DNA from: DASPKT01 sp035626475
Lineage (GTDB): Bacteria > Pseudomonadota > Alphaproteobacteria > Azospirillales > Azospirillaceae
DNA: 64,000 nt
Reading direction: 5' to 3'
Assembly: GCA_035626475.1 (NCBI GenBank)
Contig: DASPNP010000057.1
Coordinates: forward strand, 7,284-71,283
Shown: piece by piece, positions 47,069 through 56,835 of the stretch
Position numbering within the stretch: position 1 is the stretch's first letter
Layout: each line of letters begins with the position of its first letter
The notes under the pieces: generated by a model
Database searches by the model: none
Seen by the model: only the letters and a program-made list of their open reading frames with translations
What the model was told of the DNA's origin: nothing
Translations under genes and position numbers: made by a program

Positions 47069-48250
47069 ATGAACCTCGCCTTCAGCGCCGACGAACTGGC
47101 TTTTCAGGCGGAGGTGCGCGCCTTCATCCACGCGCACTTCCCGCCGGAGCGGCCCTTCACCCATACCAAGGCCGACATCGACCGCTGGGCCGCCGCGCTG
47201 AACGCCAGGGGCTGGGCCGCCTACAAATGGCCGGTCCAGTTCGGCGGCACCGGCTGGGACGTGACCCGGAAATACATCTGGGAGCGGGAGTGCGCGCTGG
47301 CCGGCGTGCCGGAACGGCTGGGCGGCATGGGCATGATGATGCTGGCGCCGATCCTCTACGGCTACGGCACGCCGGAGCAGCAGCGCCGGCACCTGCCGGG
47401 CATCCTCGCCAACGAGGTGGAGTGGTGCCAGGGCTATTCCGAGCCAGGCGCCGGTTCCGACCTGGCGGCCCTGCGCACGAGCGCGGTCAGGGACGGCGAC
47501 CATTACATCGTGTCCGGCGAGAAGATCTGGACCAGCTACGCCCACATCGCCCATTGGATGTTCGCGCTGGTCCGCACCTCCACCGGCGCCCGCAAGCAGG
47601 AGGGCATCACCTTCCTCCTGATCGACATGGCCAGCCCCGGCATCACCGTGCGCCCCATCGTGACCATCGACGGGCGGCACCATTCGCTGAACGCCGTGGT
47701 GCTGGACAATGTCCGGGTGCCCGTGGAGAACCGCATCGGCGAGGAGGGGCGCGGCTGGACCTACGCCAAGGGCCTGCTGACGCATGAGCGCACCGGCCTC
47801 GCCTATGTCGCCCAGTCGGTGCGGCGCCTGCGCCTGCTGAAGGAGCGGGCGGCGGAAATGCCGGACGGGCGCGGCGGACGGCTGGCGGACGACCCGGCCT
47901 TCCGCGCCAAGCTGGCCGCCGTCGAGATCGACCTGCTGGCGCTGGAATTCACCGAGCTGCGCACCCTGGCCGAGACGGCCGTGGGCTCGGCGCCGGGCGC
48001 CCAATCCTCCATCCTGAAGAGCCGGGGCAGCGTCATCTTCCAGCGCCTGACCGAGTTGGAGATCGAATGCGCCGGCCCCTTCGCCCTGCCCTACCCGCCC
48101 GGCGTCCTGGCCGGCACGGAGCCGCCCGTCGGGCCGGACTGGGCGCAGGAGGAGATGGCGACCTACCTGCTGGCGCGCTCCACCACCATCGCCGGCGGCA
48201 CCGAGGAGGTGCAGCGCGGCATCATCGCCAAGCATGTGCTGGGGCTCTAG
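47069..48250 (+). CDS. Acyl-CoA dehydrogenase 3
   Basis: 393-aa paralog of acyl-CoA dehydrogenase 1, starting MNLAFSADELAF with GGAGG upstream. VQFGGTGWDVTRKYIWEREC, CQGYSEPGAGSDLAALRT and the C-terminal IAGGTEEVQRGIIAKHVLGL (FAD-binding) are intact. Carries a short insert (PYPPGVLAGTEPPVG) near residue 355 not seen in paralog 1. Same operon as the symporter and the MaoC-like protein. Confidence 0.92.
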   Translation: MNLAFSADELAFQAEVRAFIHAHFPPERPFTHTKADIDRWAAALNARGWAAYKWPVQFGGTGWDVTRKYIWERECALAGVPERLGGMGMMMLAPILYGYGTPEQQRRHLPGILANEVEWCQGYSEPGAGSDLAALRTSAVRDGDHYIVSGEKIWTSYAHIAHWMFALVRTSTGARKQEGITFLLIDMASPGITVRPIVTIDGRHHSLNAVVLDNVRVPVENRIGEEGRGWTYAKGLLTHERTGLAYVAQSVRRLRLLKERAAEMPDGRGGRLADDPAFRAKLAAVEIDLLALEFTELRTLAETAVGSAPGAQSSILKSRGSVIFQRLTELEIECAGPFALPYPPGVLAGTEPPVGPDWAQEEMATYLLARSTTIAGGTEEVQRGIIAKHVLGL

Positions 48251-48253
48251 ACC

Positions 48254-49114
48254 ATGACCGACGCTCCCCTATGGACCGACGGCGTGCTGGCCGGGCCCTT
48301 CCGCCGGCCGCACAACAACTCCTCGCACGAGGAGGGCACCATCCATGACGACGCCACCGCGCGCCGGCTGGGCTTCCGCGGCGGCACCATCGCCGGCTCC
48401 ATCCATATGGAGCAGTTCCCGCCGCTGCTGACCGAGGCGTTCGGCGAGGACTGGTACCGCACCGGCGGGCTGTCGCTTTATTTCCGCAACCCGAGCGTCG
48501 ATTTCGAACCGGTGCGGGCATTCCTGCGCCCCACCGGGGAGGGGCGCGCCGAGGTGTGGATGGACAGCGAGGCCGGCGTGCGCATCCTGGACGGCACGGC
48601 GTCGGTCGGCACGCCCGACCCGGACAGCCTGGTCCGCCGCAAGCTGCGCGAGCTGCGGCCCGCCGCCGACATCCGCATGCTGGCTTCCGTGCAGGTCGGC
48701 CGCTCGGTCGAAGGCGTGCCGACCCGCATCCCGCAGGCCGACATTAACAGGCGCCTCGCCGTCCTGACCGAGGCTGATCCGCGCTTCACCGACCCCGCCA
48801 TCCTGGGCCGCACCACCGCGCCCCTGTCGGCTACCGTCCACGCGCTGCGCGCCGTGGAGCCGGAGCTCTTCGGGATGAGCGAGGGCGAGTTCGTCGGCCT
48901 GTTCGGCGCCATTGAGCTGCTGTTCCACGACGGTCCCGTCTTCGCCGACACGCCGTACCTGGCGCGCGGCCGGGTGGTCGCCCTGGCCGAGACGCCCAAG
49001 ACCGAAATGCTCTGGTACGAGGCCACGCTGACCGACCCCGCGACGGGGCGCGACGTGGTCTCGACCCTGCACATGTCCCGCCTGCTGAAAGCCACCTCAC
49101 CCCTCTGGAGCTGA
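48254..49114 (+). CDS. MaoC-like hotdog-fold protein, probable enoyl-CoA hydratase
   Basis: 286-aa protein, probably two hotdog units. The N-terminal half holds NNSSHEEGTIHDDATARRLGF and GGTIAGSIHMEQ, which recall the D-x(4)-H hydratase motif of MaoC/R-specific hydratases. The assignment is tentative but context is strong: it lies 3 bp after acyl-CoA dehydrogenase 3, and the regulon has a dehydrogenase, hydroxyacyl-CoA dehydrogenase and thiolase but no crotonase. Confidence 0.65.
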   Translation: MTDAPLWTDGVLAGPFRRPHNNSSHEEGTIHDDATARRLGFRGGTIAGSIHMEQFPPLLTEAFGEDWYRTGGLSLYFRNPSVDFEPVRAFLRPTGEGRAEVWMDSEAGVRILDGTASVGTPDPDSLVRRKLRELRPAADIRMLASVQVGRSVEGVPTRIPQADINRRLAVLTEADPRFTDPAILGRTTAPLSATVHALRAVEPELFGMSEGEFVGLFGAIELLFHDGPVFADTPYLARGRVVALAETPKTEMLWYEATLTDPATGRDVVSTLHMSRLLKATSPLWS

Positions 49115-49117
49115 TCG

Positions 49118-50464
49118 ATGAAGCGCCTCGCACCGGCCCTGACGGCCCTTCTCCTGCTGACCGCCGCCCCCGTCCTGGCGGAGGCGCCCGCGCGGCCCGC
49201 GTCCCAGCCCGCCGCGCCCACCCGCATCGCCAGCGTGCCGCCGGTGGACGCGCCGGAGCTGGCGCGCACCGGCGTCTTCGCCGTGGGCACCAGGGTGACG
49301 GAGCTGGCCTACACCGCCCCCGACATCGCCAAGGTCGCCGGCGGCACGGCGGGTGCGACGGCGGAGCGCAAGCTGGCGCTGCGGCTCTGGTACCCGGCGG
49401 ATGGCGAGGCGGCGCCGGCCGTGCGCGTCACCTATGCCGGCACGCTGCCGCCGGCCGCGCCGGGCGGGCAGCCGACGCCCTACGGCTATGCCGGCATCGC
49501 CGCGGAGAACGCCAAGCCCTCGGCCAAGGGGCCCTTCCCGCTTGTGGTGATCTCCCACGGCTTCAGCGGCCGCGCCACGACCATGGCTTGGCTGGGCGAG
49601 AACCTCGCCAGCAAGGGCTATGTCGTCGCCGCGCTCGACCATAATGACGGCACCTATACCGGGCCGCAGTCGCTGATCCCGGCGCTGCTGTTCCGGCCGA
49701 TGGACCAGCGCGCGGTGATATCCAAGGCGACCTCCGACCCCGAGCTGAAGCCCCTGGTCGACGCGAACCGGGTCGGCATCGTCGGCTATTCCATGGGCGG
49801 CTACGGTGCGCTGAACCTGGCCGGCGCCGGCTTCAACCCCAAGGGGGTGCCCGCCAGCTTCATGCCGGGCGGCCTGCTGGCGCCGCACACCCACGGCAAT
49901 CCCGGCTACACCGCCGTGCCGGGGTTGAAGGCGGTCGCCGCCATCGCGCCCTGGGGCGCCCAGTCCAACATCGGCGCCTGGTCCAGTGAGACCATGGCCG
50001 GCGTGAAGACGCCGCTGATGCTGCTGGTCGGCGACCAGGATGACATCTCCGGCTATAGTGACGGGGTGAAGTCGATCTTCGATGCGGCGGTGAATACCGA
50101 CCGCTCCATGCTGGTCTTCCAGAACGCCGGCCACACCATCGGCATCATGGGCGCGCCGGCCGAGGCGCAGGGCGTGCTGCAGCAGGTCGAGTATTTTGAG
50201 GACCCGGTCTGGCGCAAGGAGCGCATCCTCGCCATCAGCCAGCATTTCCTGACCGCCTTCCTGGACACCCACCTGAAGGGCGACAAGGCCAAGGCCGCCT
50301 ATCTCTCGCCTGCCGTCGCCAAGTCCAACGAGGGCGTCTGGCCCCAGGCGCCGGGCACCCCGCCCGACGCCGCCTACAGCACCGGCAAGGATGGCGTCAC
50401 CGTGTGGCCCGGCTTCCAGCGCCGCTGGGCCAAGGGGCTGGAGTTGCACCGGGCGAAGCCGTGA
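49118..50464 (+). CDS. Secreted alpha/beta hydrolase (dienelactone hydrolase / PAF-acetylhydrolase-like)
   Basis: 448-aa exported hydrolase. Signal peptide MKRLAPALTALLLLTAAPVLAEA; oxyanion HGFSGRATT; nucleophile Ser225 in VGYSMGGYG; Asp in LVGDQDD and His in NAGHTIG. Begins 3 bp after the MaoC-like gene and ends at a strong hairpin. Periplasmic or extracellular esterase: it could release acyl groups from an esterified glycoside or lipid before uptake. Confidence 0.85.
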   Translation: MKRLAPALTALLLLTAAPVLAEAPARPASQPAAPTRIASVPPVDAPELARTGVFAVGTRVTELAYTAPDIAKVAGGTAGATAERKLALRLWYPADGEAAPAVRVTYAGTLPPAAPGGQPTPYGYAGIAAENAKPSAKGPFPLVVISHGFSGRATTMAWLGENLASKGYVVAALDHNDGTYTGPQSLIPALLFRPMDQRAVISKATSDPELKPLVDANRVGIVGYSMGGYGALNLAGAGFNPKGVPASFMPGGLLAPHTHGNPGYTAVPGLKAVAAIAPWGAQSNIGAWSSETMAGVKTPLMLLVGDQDDISGYSDGVKSIFDAAVNTDRSMLVFQNAGHTIGIMGAPAEAQGVLQQVEYFEDPVWRKERILAISQHFLTAFLDTHLKGDKAKAAYLSPAVAKSNEGVWPQAPGTPPDAAYSTGKDGVTVWPGFQRRWAKGLELHRAKP

Positions 50465-50480
50465 GGCGGTAGCCGCCGAA

Positions 50481-50514
50481 GCCGGGGAGAACCGGTCGTC
50501 CGGTTCTCCCCGGC
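50481..50514. terminator. Strong hairpin after the symporter operon
   Basis: A 15-bp perfect stem (50481-50495 with 50500-50514) with a TCGT loop, 16 nt after the hydrolase stop. The downstream tract TATCGCC is not T-rich, so it may be a processed 3' end rather than a classical terminator. Confidence 0.75.
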
Positions 50515-50611
50515 TATCGCCACTCTCGACCGTCATCCCGGTCCCCGGATCGGGCCTTAGGCCCGTCCGAGGACAGGCTGCGGCCGATGAAGCTGTGCGG
50601 CTGGAACGTAA

Positions 50612-50732
50612 TGCGTCCTTCGACAAGCTCAGGATGAGGGAAGGTGGATGCCAGGCACTCCTGGTTCCATCACGCGCAAGCTCGGCCGGGAGCAGCTAAA
50701 TCATCCTCATCCTGAGCTTGTCGAAGGACGCA
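50612..50732. repeat. REP-like inverted repeat with perfect 28-bp arms
   Basis: Arms 50612-50639 (TGCGTCCTTCGACAAGCTC...) and 50705-50732 are exact reverse complements over 28 bp. Flanking partial copies of the GTCATCCCGG family are seen at 50532-50550 and 50783-50820. Together they fill the 381-bp gene-free gap 50465-50845 between convergent genes. Confidence 0.88.
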
Positions 50733-50845
50733 CAACTCAAACGCTGCCCTTCTAAGAGCGCTGCATCCCTCGCATCCCGCTGCATCCCCGGGGCCCCGGC
50801 CTGCGCCGGGGTGACGGGATGAGAGGGCTCACGGCTGAAGCCCCC

Positions 50846-52798
50846 CTACTCCCGCCAGGCGGCGACGCCGGCGGGGGGCAGCTCCGGCCCGCCGATCAGG
50901 AAGCGGGTCCCCGGCGGGGCCGGCACGGGACGCGGCTCGGGCGCGTAGTTGACGGCGAAGCGCAAGCCGCCGCGGGCGCGGGTGCGCACGCCCTCGGGCA
51001 TCTCGGTCACGGCGAGGCCGGCCGCGGCCGCCTTGTCGCGCAGCACCCGGTCCAGCAGGTCCGACCCTGGCCAGCAGGCGAGATAGTCGACCCGCCCGTG
51101 GCGGAACCAGGCGCCGCCGCCGTCCGCATGGACGGCCAGCGGGGCGAGATTCGTGCGGACATGCTCGCGCCAGCGCTCCACCCCCAGCCGCTCGCCATTG
51201 AGAAGGACGGCGTCGTCGCTGTCCGGCCGCAGCGATTCCACCCGCGTCACCGCCAGCGGGATCAGGCGCGACAGGGGGCCCGGCGCCAGCCCGGCCGGGA
51301 TGTGCAGCTCGGGCGTGCGGCTGCCGCTGCGGGGGCCGATCAGCAGATGCGCGCCGGACCGCTCGGCCGCCGCGACGAAGGCCTCGGACGCGATCGGCAG
51401 GGACGGCGCCACCACCAGCCGGTAGCCCGTCAGGTCGGCGCCGGGCGGCACCATGTCGACGTCCAGCCCCAGCCGGCGCAGGCCCGAATAGACCGCGAAG
51501 GCCAGCTCCAGCCAGCGGTAGCTGCGGCCCTGTGGCTGGATGCGCGACAGCCAGTCCGCCTCATAGTCGAAGACCAGGGCAACGGGCGCCTTTCCCGACG
51601 GACCTGCATCGGGCAGCCCGGCGATCTCCTCCGCCACCTGCCGCGCCTCGCCCGCTCCCGCATCCTCGCTGCGGTCGGGCAGGTGCAGGCCGGCATGGTT
51701 CTGCTCCTGCGCGAAGGGGCACTGGCGCCAGCGGAAATAGGAGACCACCTCCGCCCCGTGGGCGAAGGCCTCCCATGTCCAGGCGCGCACCATGCCGGGC
51801 AGCGGCGCCGGATTGTAGGCGGCCCAGTTCACCGGCCCCGGCTGCTGCTCCATCACCCACATCCGGCCCTGGCCGCAACCGCGGTAGAGATCGTGGTGGA
51901 AGGCGGCGATGTCGGGGTGGCCCTGGCGGCGGTAGCGCTCCTTGTCGGCCGGCGTGAACCAGAATTGCTCGGTGAAGCCCAGCGGATAGCTGTCCCAGGT
52001 CGCCACGTCCAGGTCGCGGGAGACGGCGAAATGGTCGAACTCCGTGTAGAAGCCCATGAAATTGTGGACGACGTCGCGGCCCGGCGACAGGCGCCGGAGG
52101 ATATCCACCTGCAGCCGGTTGAAGGACACGACCTCGTCGGACGCGAAGCGCCACCAATCCATGCGGTGCGAGGGGTTGGCCTCGGTCACGGTCAGGATCG
52201 GCGCGTCCACCTCCTCGAAGCCGCGGTACTCCTGCGACCAGAACACGGCGCCCCAGGCGCGGTTGAGCGCCTGCACCGTGCCGTAGCGCGCCGCCAGCCA
52301 GCGCCGGAACCGCGCCAGCGCCGCGGCGGAATAGCTGATGGTGGTGTCGTGGCAGCCATACTCGTTGTCGGTCTGCCAGGCGACGATCGCGGGATGGTTC
52401 CCGTAGCGCTCCGCCACCGCCGTCACGATGCGGGCGCATTCGGCCCGGTAGGGCTCGTGCGAGAAGCAGTAATGGCGGCGGGAGCCGAAGCGGCGCGGCC
52501 TTCCCTGCTCGTCCACCGCCAGCATGTCGGGATGCCGGTCCACCAGCCATTTGGGCGGCGTCGCCGTCGGCGTGCCGAGCACGATCCTCAACCCCCGCGC
52601 CGCCAGCGTCTCGATGGCACGGTCCAGCCAGCCCCAGTCGAAGCGGCCCGGCTCCGGCTCGATCCGGCTCCAGGCGAACTCGCCGATGCGGACGAGATTG
52701 ATGCCGAGGTCGCGCATCCGCTCGGCATCCTCGGCCCACCAATCCTCCGGCCAGTGCTCGGGGTAGTAGCAGACGCCCAGGCGCATCCCACGATCCAT
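50846..52798 (-). CDS. GH42 beta-galactosidase
   Basis: 650-aa retaining beta-galactosidase of family 42, without signal peptide. MRLGVCYYPEHWPEDWW opening, acid/base Glu146 in WQTDNEYGCH, nucleophile Glu317 in VMEQQPGPVNW, then the trimerisation domain and C-terminal beta-domain. Starts 3 bp after the SMP-30 gene. In this setting it would remove beta-linked galactose after the GH36 enzyme has removed the alpha-linked one. Confidence 0.93.
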   Translation of the reverse strand: MDRGMRLGVCYYPEHWPEDWWAEDAERMRDLGINLVRIGEFAWSRIEPEPGRFDWGWLDRAIETLAARGLRIVLGTPTATPPKWLVDRHPDMLAVDEQGRPRRFGSRRHYCFSHEPYRAECARIVTAVAERYGNHPAIVAWQTDNEYGCHDTTISYSAAALARFRRWLAARYGTVQALNRAWGAVFWSQEYRGFEEVDAPILTVTEANPSHRMDWWRFASDEVVSFNRLQVDILRRLSPGRDVVHNFMGFYTEFDHFAVSRDLDVATWDSYPLGFTEQFWFTPADKERYRRQGHPDIAAFHHDLYRGCGQGRMWVMEQQPGPVNWAAYNPAPLPGMVRAWTWEAFAHGAEVVSYFRWRQCPFAQEQNHAGLHLPDRSEDAGAGEARQVAEEIAGLPDAGPSGKAPVALVFDYEADWLSRIQPQGRSYRWLELAFAVYSGLRRLGLDVDMVPPGADLTGYRLVVAPSLPIASEAFVAAAERSGAHLLIGPRSGSRTPELHIPAGLAPGPLSRLIPLAVTRVESLRPDSDDAVLLNGERLGVERWREHVRTNLAPLAVHADGGGAWFRHGRVDYLACWPGSDLLDRVLRDKAAAAGLAVTEMPEGVRTRARGGLRFAVNYAPEPRPVPAPPGTRFLIGGPELPPAGVAAWRE

Positions 52799-52801
52799 GG
52801 C

Positions 52802-53668
52802 TCAGACCCTCCCGAAGCGGCCGACCGGCAGCCCGCGCACGCCGGGCTGGAACGCGAAGACGCCGCCGGCCAGCGGCTGGCGCGCGAGTTCCCGCTCCGA
52901 CAGGCCGACCCGGGCGGAGGTGACGTAGAGCGTGCCCAGATCGTCGCCACCGAAGGCGCAGCTGGTCGGGTTGTCGACCGGCAGCGGCACCACGCGGTCA
53001 ATGCTGCCGTCCGGCGCGTAGCGCACCACCCGCGCCCCGCCCCACTGGGCGTTCCAGAGGAAGCCCTCCTCGTCCATGGCCGATCCGTCGGGCGTGCCGC
53101 CGTCGCCGACCGCGAACACCCGCCGGTTCGAGAGGCGCCCCGACGCGGGCGCCAGATCGAAGGCGTAGAGCGTGGCCTCGCCCGAGTCCGCGAAGATCAT
53201 CGTGGCGCCGTCGGGCGACCAGGCCAGCGTGTTGGGGATGCGCAAGCCCTCCAGCACGCGCTCGGCCGTCCAGTCCGGCGTGACACGGTAGAGCGCGCCG
53301 GAGGCCTGGGCCTCCGCATCGTCCATGGTGCCGACCCAGAAATTGCCCCAGGGGTCGGCCTTGCCGTCATTGCTGCGGTTGCCCGGCAGGTCCGGCTCCA
53401 GCTCCAGGCGGATGTCGAGCTTCCGCCGGCCCGGGTCCAGCAGCCCGATGCCGCGATCCGATGCGACGATCAGCCCGCCCTCCGTCAGGGCCGCGGCGCT
53501 GCAGCGGGCCTGCAGCTCCAGCGTGCCGACCTCCTCCCTGTCGGGCGCCAGCCAGTGCAGCCGGCTACCCTTGATGTCGAACCAGTAGAGCCGGCCGGCC
53601 TCCGGATCCCAGAGCGGGCCTTCCCCCAGCAGGCAGCGGGTCGCCGCGACGCAGCTTGGCAGTGACAT
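52802..53668 (-). CDS. SMP-30/gluconolactonase-family sugar lactonase
   Basis: 288-aa six-bladed propeller lactonase. Metal ligands of the family are in place: Glu16 (LLGEGPLW), Asn100 (NRSNDGKADPWG), Asn146 (IPNTLAWSPDG) and Asp194 (TPDGSAMDEEG). Opens aldonolactones such as galactono- or gluconolactone. With a sugar 1-dehydrogenase (one of the SDRs downstream may serve) it would feed galactonate to the dgoK/dgoA step. Confidence 0.92.
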   Translation of the reverse strand: MSLPSCVAATRCLLGEGPLWDPEAGRLYWFDIKGSRLHWLAPDREEVGTLELQARCSAAALTEGGLIVASDRGIGLLDPGRRKLDIRLELEPDLPGNRSNDGKADPWGNFWVGTMDDAEAQASGALYRVTPDWTAERVLEGLRIPNTLAWSPDGATMIFADSGEATLYAFDLAPASGRLSNRRVFAVGDGGTPDGSAMDEEGFLWNAQWGGARVVRYAPDGSIDRVVPLPVDNPTSCAFGGDDLGTLYVTSARVGLSERELARQPLAGGVFAFQPGVRGLPVGRFGRV

Positions 53669-53696
53669 GGGTCCTCGCGTCTGATGACAGGCGCTC

Positions 53697-53729
53697 AGTT
53701 AAGCTGCTATTGTACTTATCGTCAATAAC
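53697..53729. promoter_or_regulatory. TetR-type operator B (53706-53729) on the SMP-30 promoter
   Basis: The site reads GCTATTG, TACTTATCGT, CAATAAC. On the minus strand TTGACG (53725-53720), 17 nt and TTAACT (53702-53697) form a promoter for SMP-30/GH42 lying within the operator. It also lies 12 nt before the hydrolase ATG at 53742, so both directions can be controlled. Confidence 0.75.
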
Positions 53730-53741
53730 TGGCGAGCCACC

Positions 53742-54626
53742 ATGACGGCGTCTCACGTGACAGCGTCCCCAGGCCATGAACAGGTGGAGGGAGCGGGCGT
53801 CCGGCTGCACTGCGCCCGGATGGGTGACGGCCAGCCGGTGCTGCTGCTGCACGGCTTCCCGGATTTCTGGTACGGCTGGCGCAGGCTGATGCCGCTGCTG
53901 GCGCCGCGCTGCCTGGCGGTGGCCCCCGATCTGCGCGGCTACAATCTCTCGGACAAGCCCGGGGGCGTCGACGCCTACGCCATGGACGCGCTGGTGGCCG
54001 ACATCGCGGCGCTGGCCCGGCATTACGGGCGGGGCCGACCGGTGAGCGTCGTCGGCAACGATTGGGGCGGCGTGGTCGCCTGGGTGACGGCGGAACGCCA
54101 TCCCGAGCTGATCGGCCGCCTCGCCATCCTGAACGCGCCGCATCCGGCGGTGCTGGCGAAGGCCCTGGTGGAGGACCCGGTGCAGCGGGACGCCGTCGGC
54201 TACATGGGGAAGCTGCGCCAGCCCGGCATCGAAACGATCATGGCGGCGGACGGATTCGCGCCGCTGCTGGGCGCCATGGCCGAGCTGTCGGCCGGCGGCC
54301 ATCTCGGCCCCGACGATGTGGCGGCGTACCGCGAGGCATGGGCGCAGCCGGGGGCGCTGGCCGCCATGCTGGCCTGGTACCGCGCCGCCAGCTTCGCGCC
54401 GCCCGACCCGCGCTGGCCCTGGCCCGCCGCGCCCATCACGGTGCCGACGCTGCTGCTGTGGGGTGCCCGCGACGGGGCGCTGCTGCCGGGGCTGGCCGAG
54501 GCCCACCGGCCGATCTGCGCCGACCTGACAATCCACCTGCTGGAGGGCGCCGGCCACTGGCCGCATGTCGAGATGCCCGGGCGGGTCGCCGACCTTCTGC
54601 TTCCCTTCCTTCTGACCGATCGCTGA
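53742..54626 (+). CDS. Epoxide hydrolase / haloalkane dehalogenase-type alpha/beta hydrolase
   Basis: 294-aa hydrolase with HGFPDFWYGW (oxyanion), nucleophile Asp107 in VGNDWGGVVAW (Asp, not Ser) and His in EGAGHWPHVE. An Asp nucleophile marks the epoxide hydrolase/dehalogenase branch, which hydrolyses epoxides or C-halogen bonds rather than esters. Located between operator B and the second alpha-galactosidase, 4 bp before it. The substrate may be an epoxidised aglycone. Confidence 0.87.
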   Translation: MTASHVTASPGHEQVEGAGVRLHCARMGDGQPVLLLHGFPDFWYGWRRLMPLLAPRCLAVAPDLRGYNLSDKPGGVDAYAMDALVADIAALARHYGRGRPVSVVGNDWGGVVAWVTAERHPELIGRLAILNAPHPAVLAKALVEDPVQRDAVGYMGKLRQPGIETIMAADGFAPLLGAMAELSAGGHLGPDDVAAYREAWAQPGALAAMLAWYRAASFAPPDPRWPWPAAPITVPTLLLWGARDGALLPGLAEAHRPICADLTIHLLEGAGHWPHVEMPGRVADLLLPFLLTDR

Positions 54627-54630
54627 GCGG

Positions 54631-56766
54631 ATGATATCGATGACGGAACGACCCGCCTTCGCCCGGCTGGACGGGCCGGCCACGACCCTGATCCTGGATT
54701 GCCGCGGCCCCGCCCCCGCCGTGCTGCACTGGGGCGCCCGGCTGGCCGAGGATACCGACCCGGAGAGCCTGGCCGGGCTGCTGGAGCGCGAGGAGGCGCC
54801 GGGCTCCCCGGCGGTCGAGGCGCAGCTGGCGCTCACCCCGCTGGCCGGCCAGGGCTTCCCCGGCCGGCCTGGCCTGCTGGCCCACCGCGCGGGACGGGGC
54901 TGGGGTACCTACGCGCTGCTGGAGTCGGTCGAGCGCCCGGCGCCGGGCCGGCTGGTGCTGCGCTCCCGCGACACCGCCAACGGCATCGCCCTCACCCACC
55001 ATCTGCACCTCACGGGCGACGTGCTCTCCGCCTGGACCGAGCTGGTCAACGAGGGTTCGGAATTGCTGGAGGTGGAGTGGTGCGCCGCGCCCTGCCTGCC
55101 GCTGCCGCCGCATGCCGCACAATTCCTCACCTTCGAGGGCCGCTGGGCCGGCGAGTTCACCACCCGGCGCCTGGAGCGAGCGCCCGGCGGCGTGGTGCGG
55201 GAGAACCGGCGCGGCCGCACCTCGCACGACTCATTCCCCGGCCTGATCGCCATGGACGCCCAGTGCGGCGAGCACCGGGGCGAGGCCTGGGGCGCGCATC
55301 TCGGCTGGAGCGGGAATCACCGGATTCAGGCCGACCACCTGTCGGACGGGCGTGGCTATGTCCAGATGGGCGAGCTGCCGTTGCCGGGCGAACTGCGCCT
55401 CGCCCCCGGCGCCGTCTACCGCAGCCCTGACATCCACGCCGCCTATTCGGCCGAAGGGCTGAACGGGCTGTCGCGCGCCTTCCACCGCCATCTGCGTGCC
55501 CGGCCGGAGCATAAGCGGCTGCGCGCCAAGCCACGGCCGGTCCATTACAACAGCTGGGAAGCCGTCTATTTCGACCATTCGCCCCCCGTGCTGATGGATC
55601 TGGCGCGCTTGGCGGCCGATGTCGGGGTGGAGCGCTTCGTGCTGGATGACGGCTGGTTCATGGGCCGCCGCAGCGACCGCGCCGGCCTGGGGGACTGGGA
55701 GGTGGACCGCACCGTCTGGCCCGACGGGCTGAAGCCCCTGGCCGAGCATGTGCGCGGCCTCGGCATGGAGTTCGGGCTGTGGCTGGAGCCGGAGATGGTG
55801 AACGCCGACAGCGACCTCTATCGCCGGCATCCCGACTGGGTGCTGGGCACGCCGCCGGCGCCGCAGATCCCGTTCCGCAACCAGATGGTCCTGGATTTCG
55901 GCCGCGCCGAGGTGCGGGAGCATCTCTTCGGCCGCATCGACGCGCTGCTGCGGGAGCTGCCCATCGGGTACCTGAAATGGGACATGAACCGCGACATCAG
56001 CCAGCCCGGCGGCGCCGACGGCAGCCCGGGTGCCCACGCCCATGTGCGCGGCCTCTACGATCTGCTCGACCGGCTGCGCGCGACGCATCCGACCGTGGAG
56101 ATCGAGAGCTGCGCGTCGGGCGGCGGGCGGGCCGACTACGGCATCCTCGCCCGCACCGACCGCGTCTGGACCTCCGACAGCAACGACGCGCTGGACCGGC
56201 TGGCGATCCAGAAGGGCTTCTCGCTGTTCTTCCCGCCGGAGATCATGGGCGCCCATGTCGGGCCGGAGGATTGCCACATCACCGGCCGGCGCGTGCCGCT
56301 GGCGGTGCGGGCGGCGGTGGCGATGTTCGGCCATATGGGACTGGAGATGGATCTGCGCCGCCTCTCCCCCGACGATCTGGTGGAGCTGCGCGCCGCCATC
56401 GCCCTGCACAAGCGGCTGCGTCCCCTGTTGCATTCCGGCGATATCGTGCGTCTGGAGGCGGAGGCCGGATCGGAGGCGTTCGGCGTGGTGGCGGCGGACC
56501 GCGCCGAGGCCGTGTTCCTGCACGCCACAGTGACCGAGCCCACCGGCTACTTCCCCGGCCGCCTGCGCCTCGCCGGCCTGGACCCGCGCGCCCGTTACCG
56601 GCTGGACCTCGCCTGGCCCGCCGTCCCGCCGCGCCGGCCGCCGCTGGTGGAGCGGCTGCAGCGGGGCGTGGAGATGGGCGGCGACGCGCTGATGGGCGTG
56701 GGAGTCCAGCTCCCCCGCCTGCCGCCGCAATCGGCGCTGGTGCTGCGGCTGCGGCGGGTCGGCTGA
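54631..56766 (+). CDS. GH36 alpha-galactosidase (b), classical subgroup
   Basis: 711-aa alpha-galactosidase with full classical motifs: VHYNSWEAVYFD, LDDGWFMGRR, nucleophile Asp451 in YLKWDMNRD, ESCASGGGRADYG, and acid/base Asp516 in WTSDSNDALDR. No signal peptide. The ATG at 54640 (MTERP) is an alternative start. Acts on melibiose/raffinose-type or digalactosyl substrates; under the TetR-type operator, unlike GH36(a). Confidence 0.94.
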   Translation: MISMTERPAFARLDGPATTLILDCRGPAPAVLHWGARLAEDTDPESLAGLLEREEAPGSPAVEAQLALTPLAGQGFPGRPGLLAHRAGRGWGTYALLESVERPAPGRLVLRSRDTANGIALTHHLHLTGDVLSAWTELVNEGSELLEVEWCAAPCLPLPPHAAQFLTFEGRWAGEFTTRRLERAPGGVVRENRRGRTSHDSFPGLIAMDAQCGEHRGEAWGAHLGWSGNHRIQADHLSDGRGYVQMGELPLPGELRLAPGAVYRSPDIHAAYSAEGLNGLSRAFHRHLRARPEHKRLRAKPRPVHYNSWEAVYFDHSPPVLMDLARLAADVGVERFVLDDGWFMGRRSDRAGLGDWEVDRTVWPDGLKPLAEHVRGLGMEFGLWLEPEMVNADSDLYRRHPDWVLGTPPAPQIPFRNQMVLDFGRAEVREHLFGRIDALLRELPIGYLKWDMNRDISQPGGADGSPGAHAHVRGLYDLLDRLRATHPTVEIESCASGGGRADYGILARTDRVWTSDSNDALDRLAIQKGFSLFFPPEIMGAHVGPEDCHITGRRVPLAVRAAVAMFGHMGLEMDLRRLSPDDLVELRAAIALHKRLRPLLHSGDIVRLEAEAGSEAFGVVAADRAEAVFLHATVTEPTGYFPGRLRLAGLDPRARYRLDLAWPAVPPRRPPLVERLQRGVEMGGDALMGVGVQLPRLPPQSALVLRLRRVG

Positions 56767-56835
56767 GACAGCTCACCCCTGGGGCCTTTAGAGAACCGCT
56801 TGGATGGTTCTCACCCTCTACTATTCCCTCTCGAT

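Noticed and set aside
50819..53665. 948-codon open frame on the plus strand across GH42 and SMP-30
   Set aside because: Antisense shadow of two clear enzymes; composition is repetitive His/Arg/Gly/Ala with no domain. High GC removes stop codons from opposite frames.
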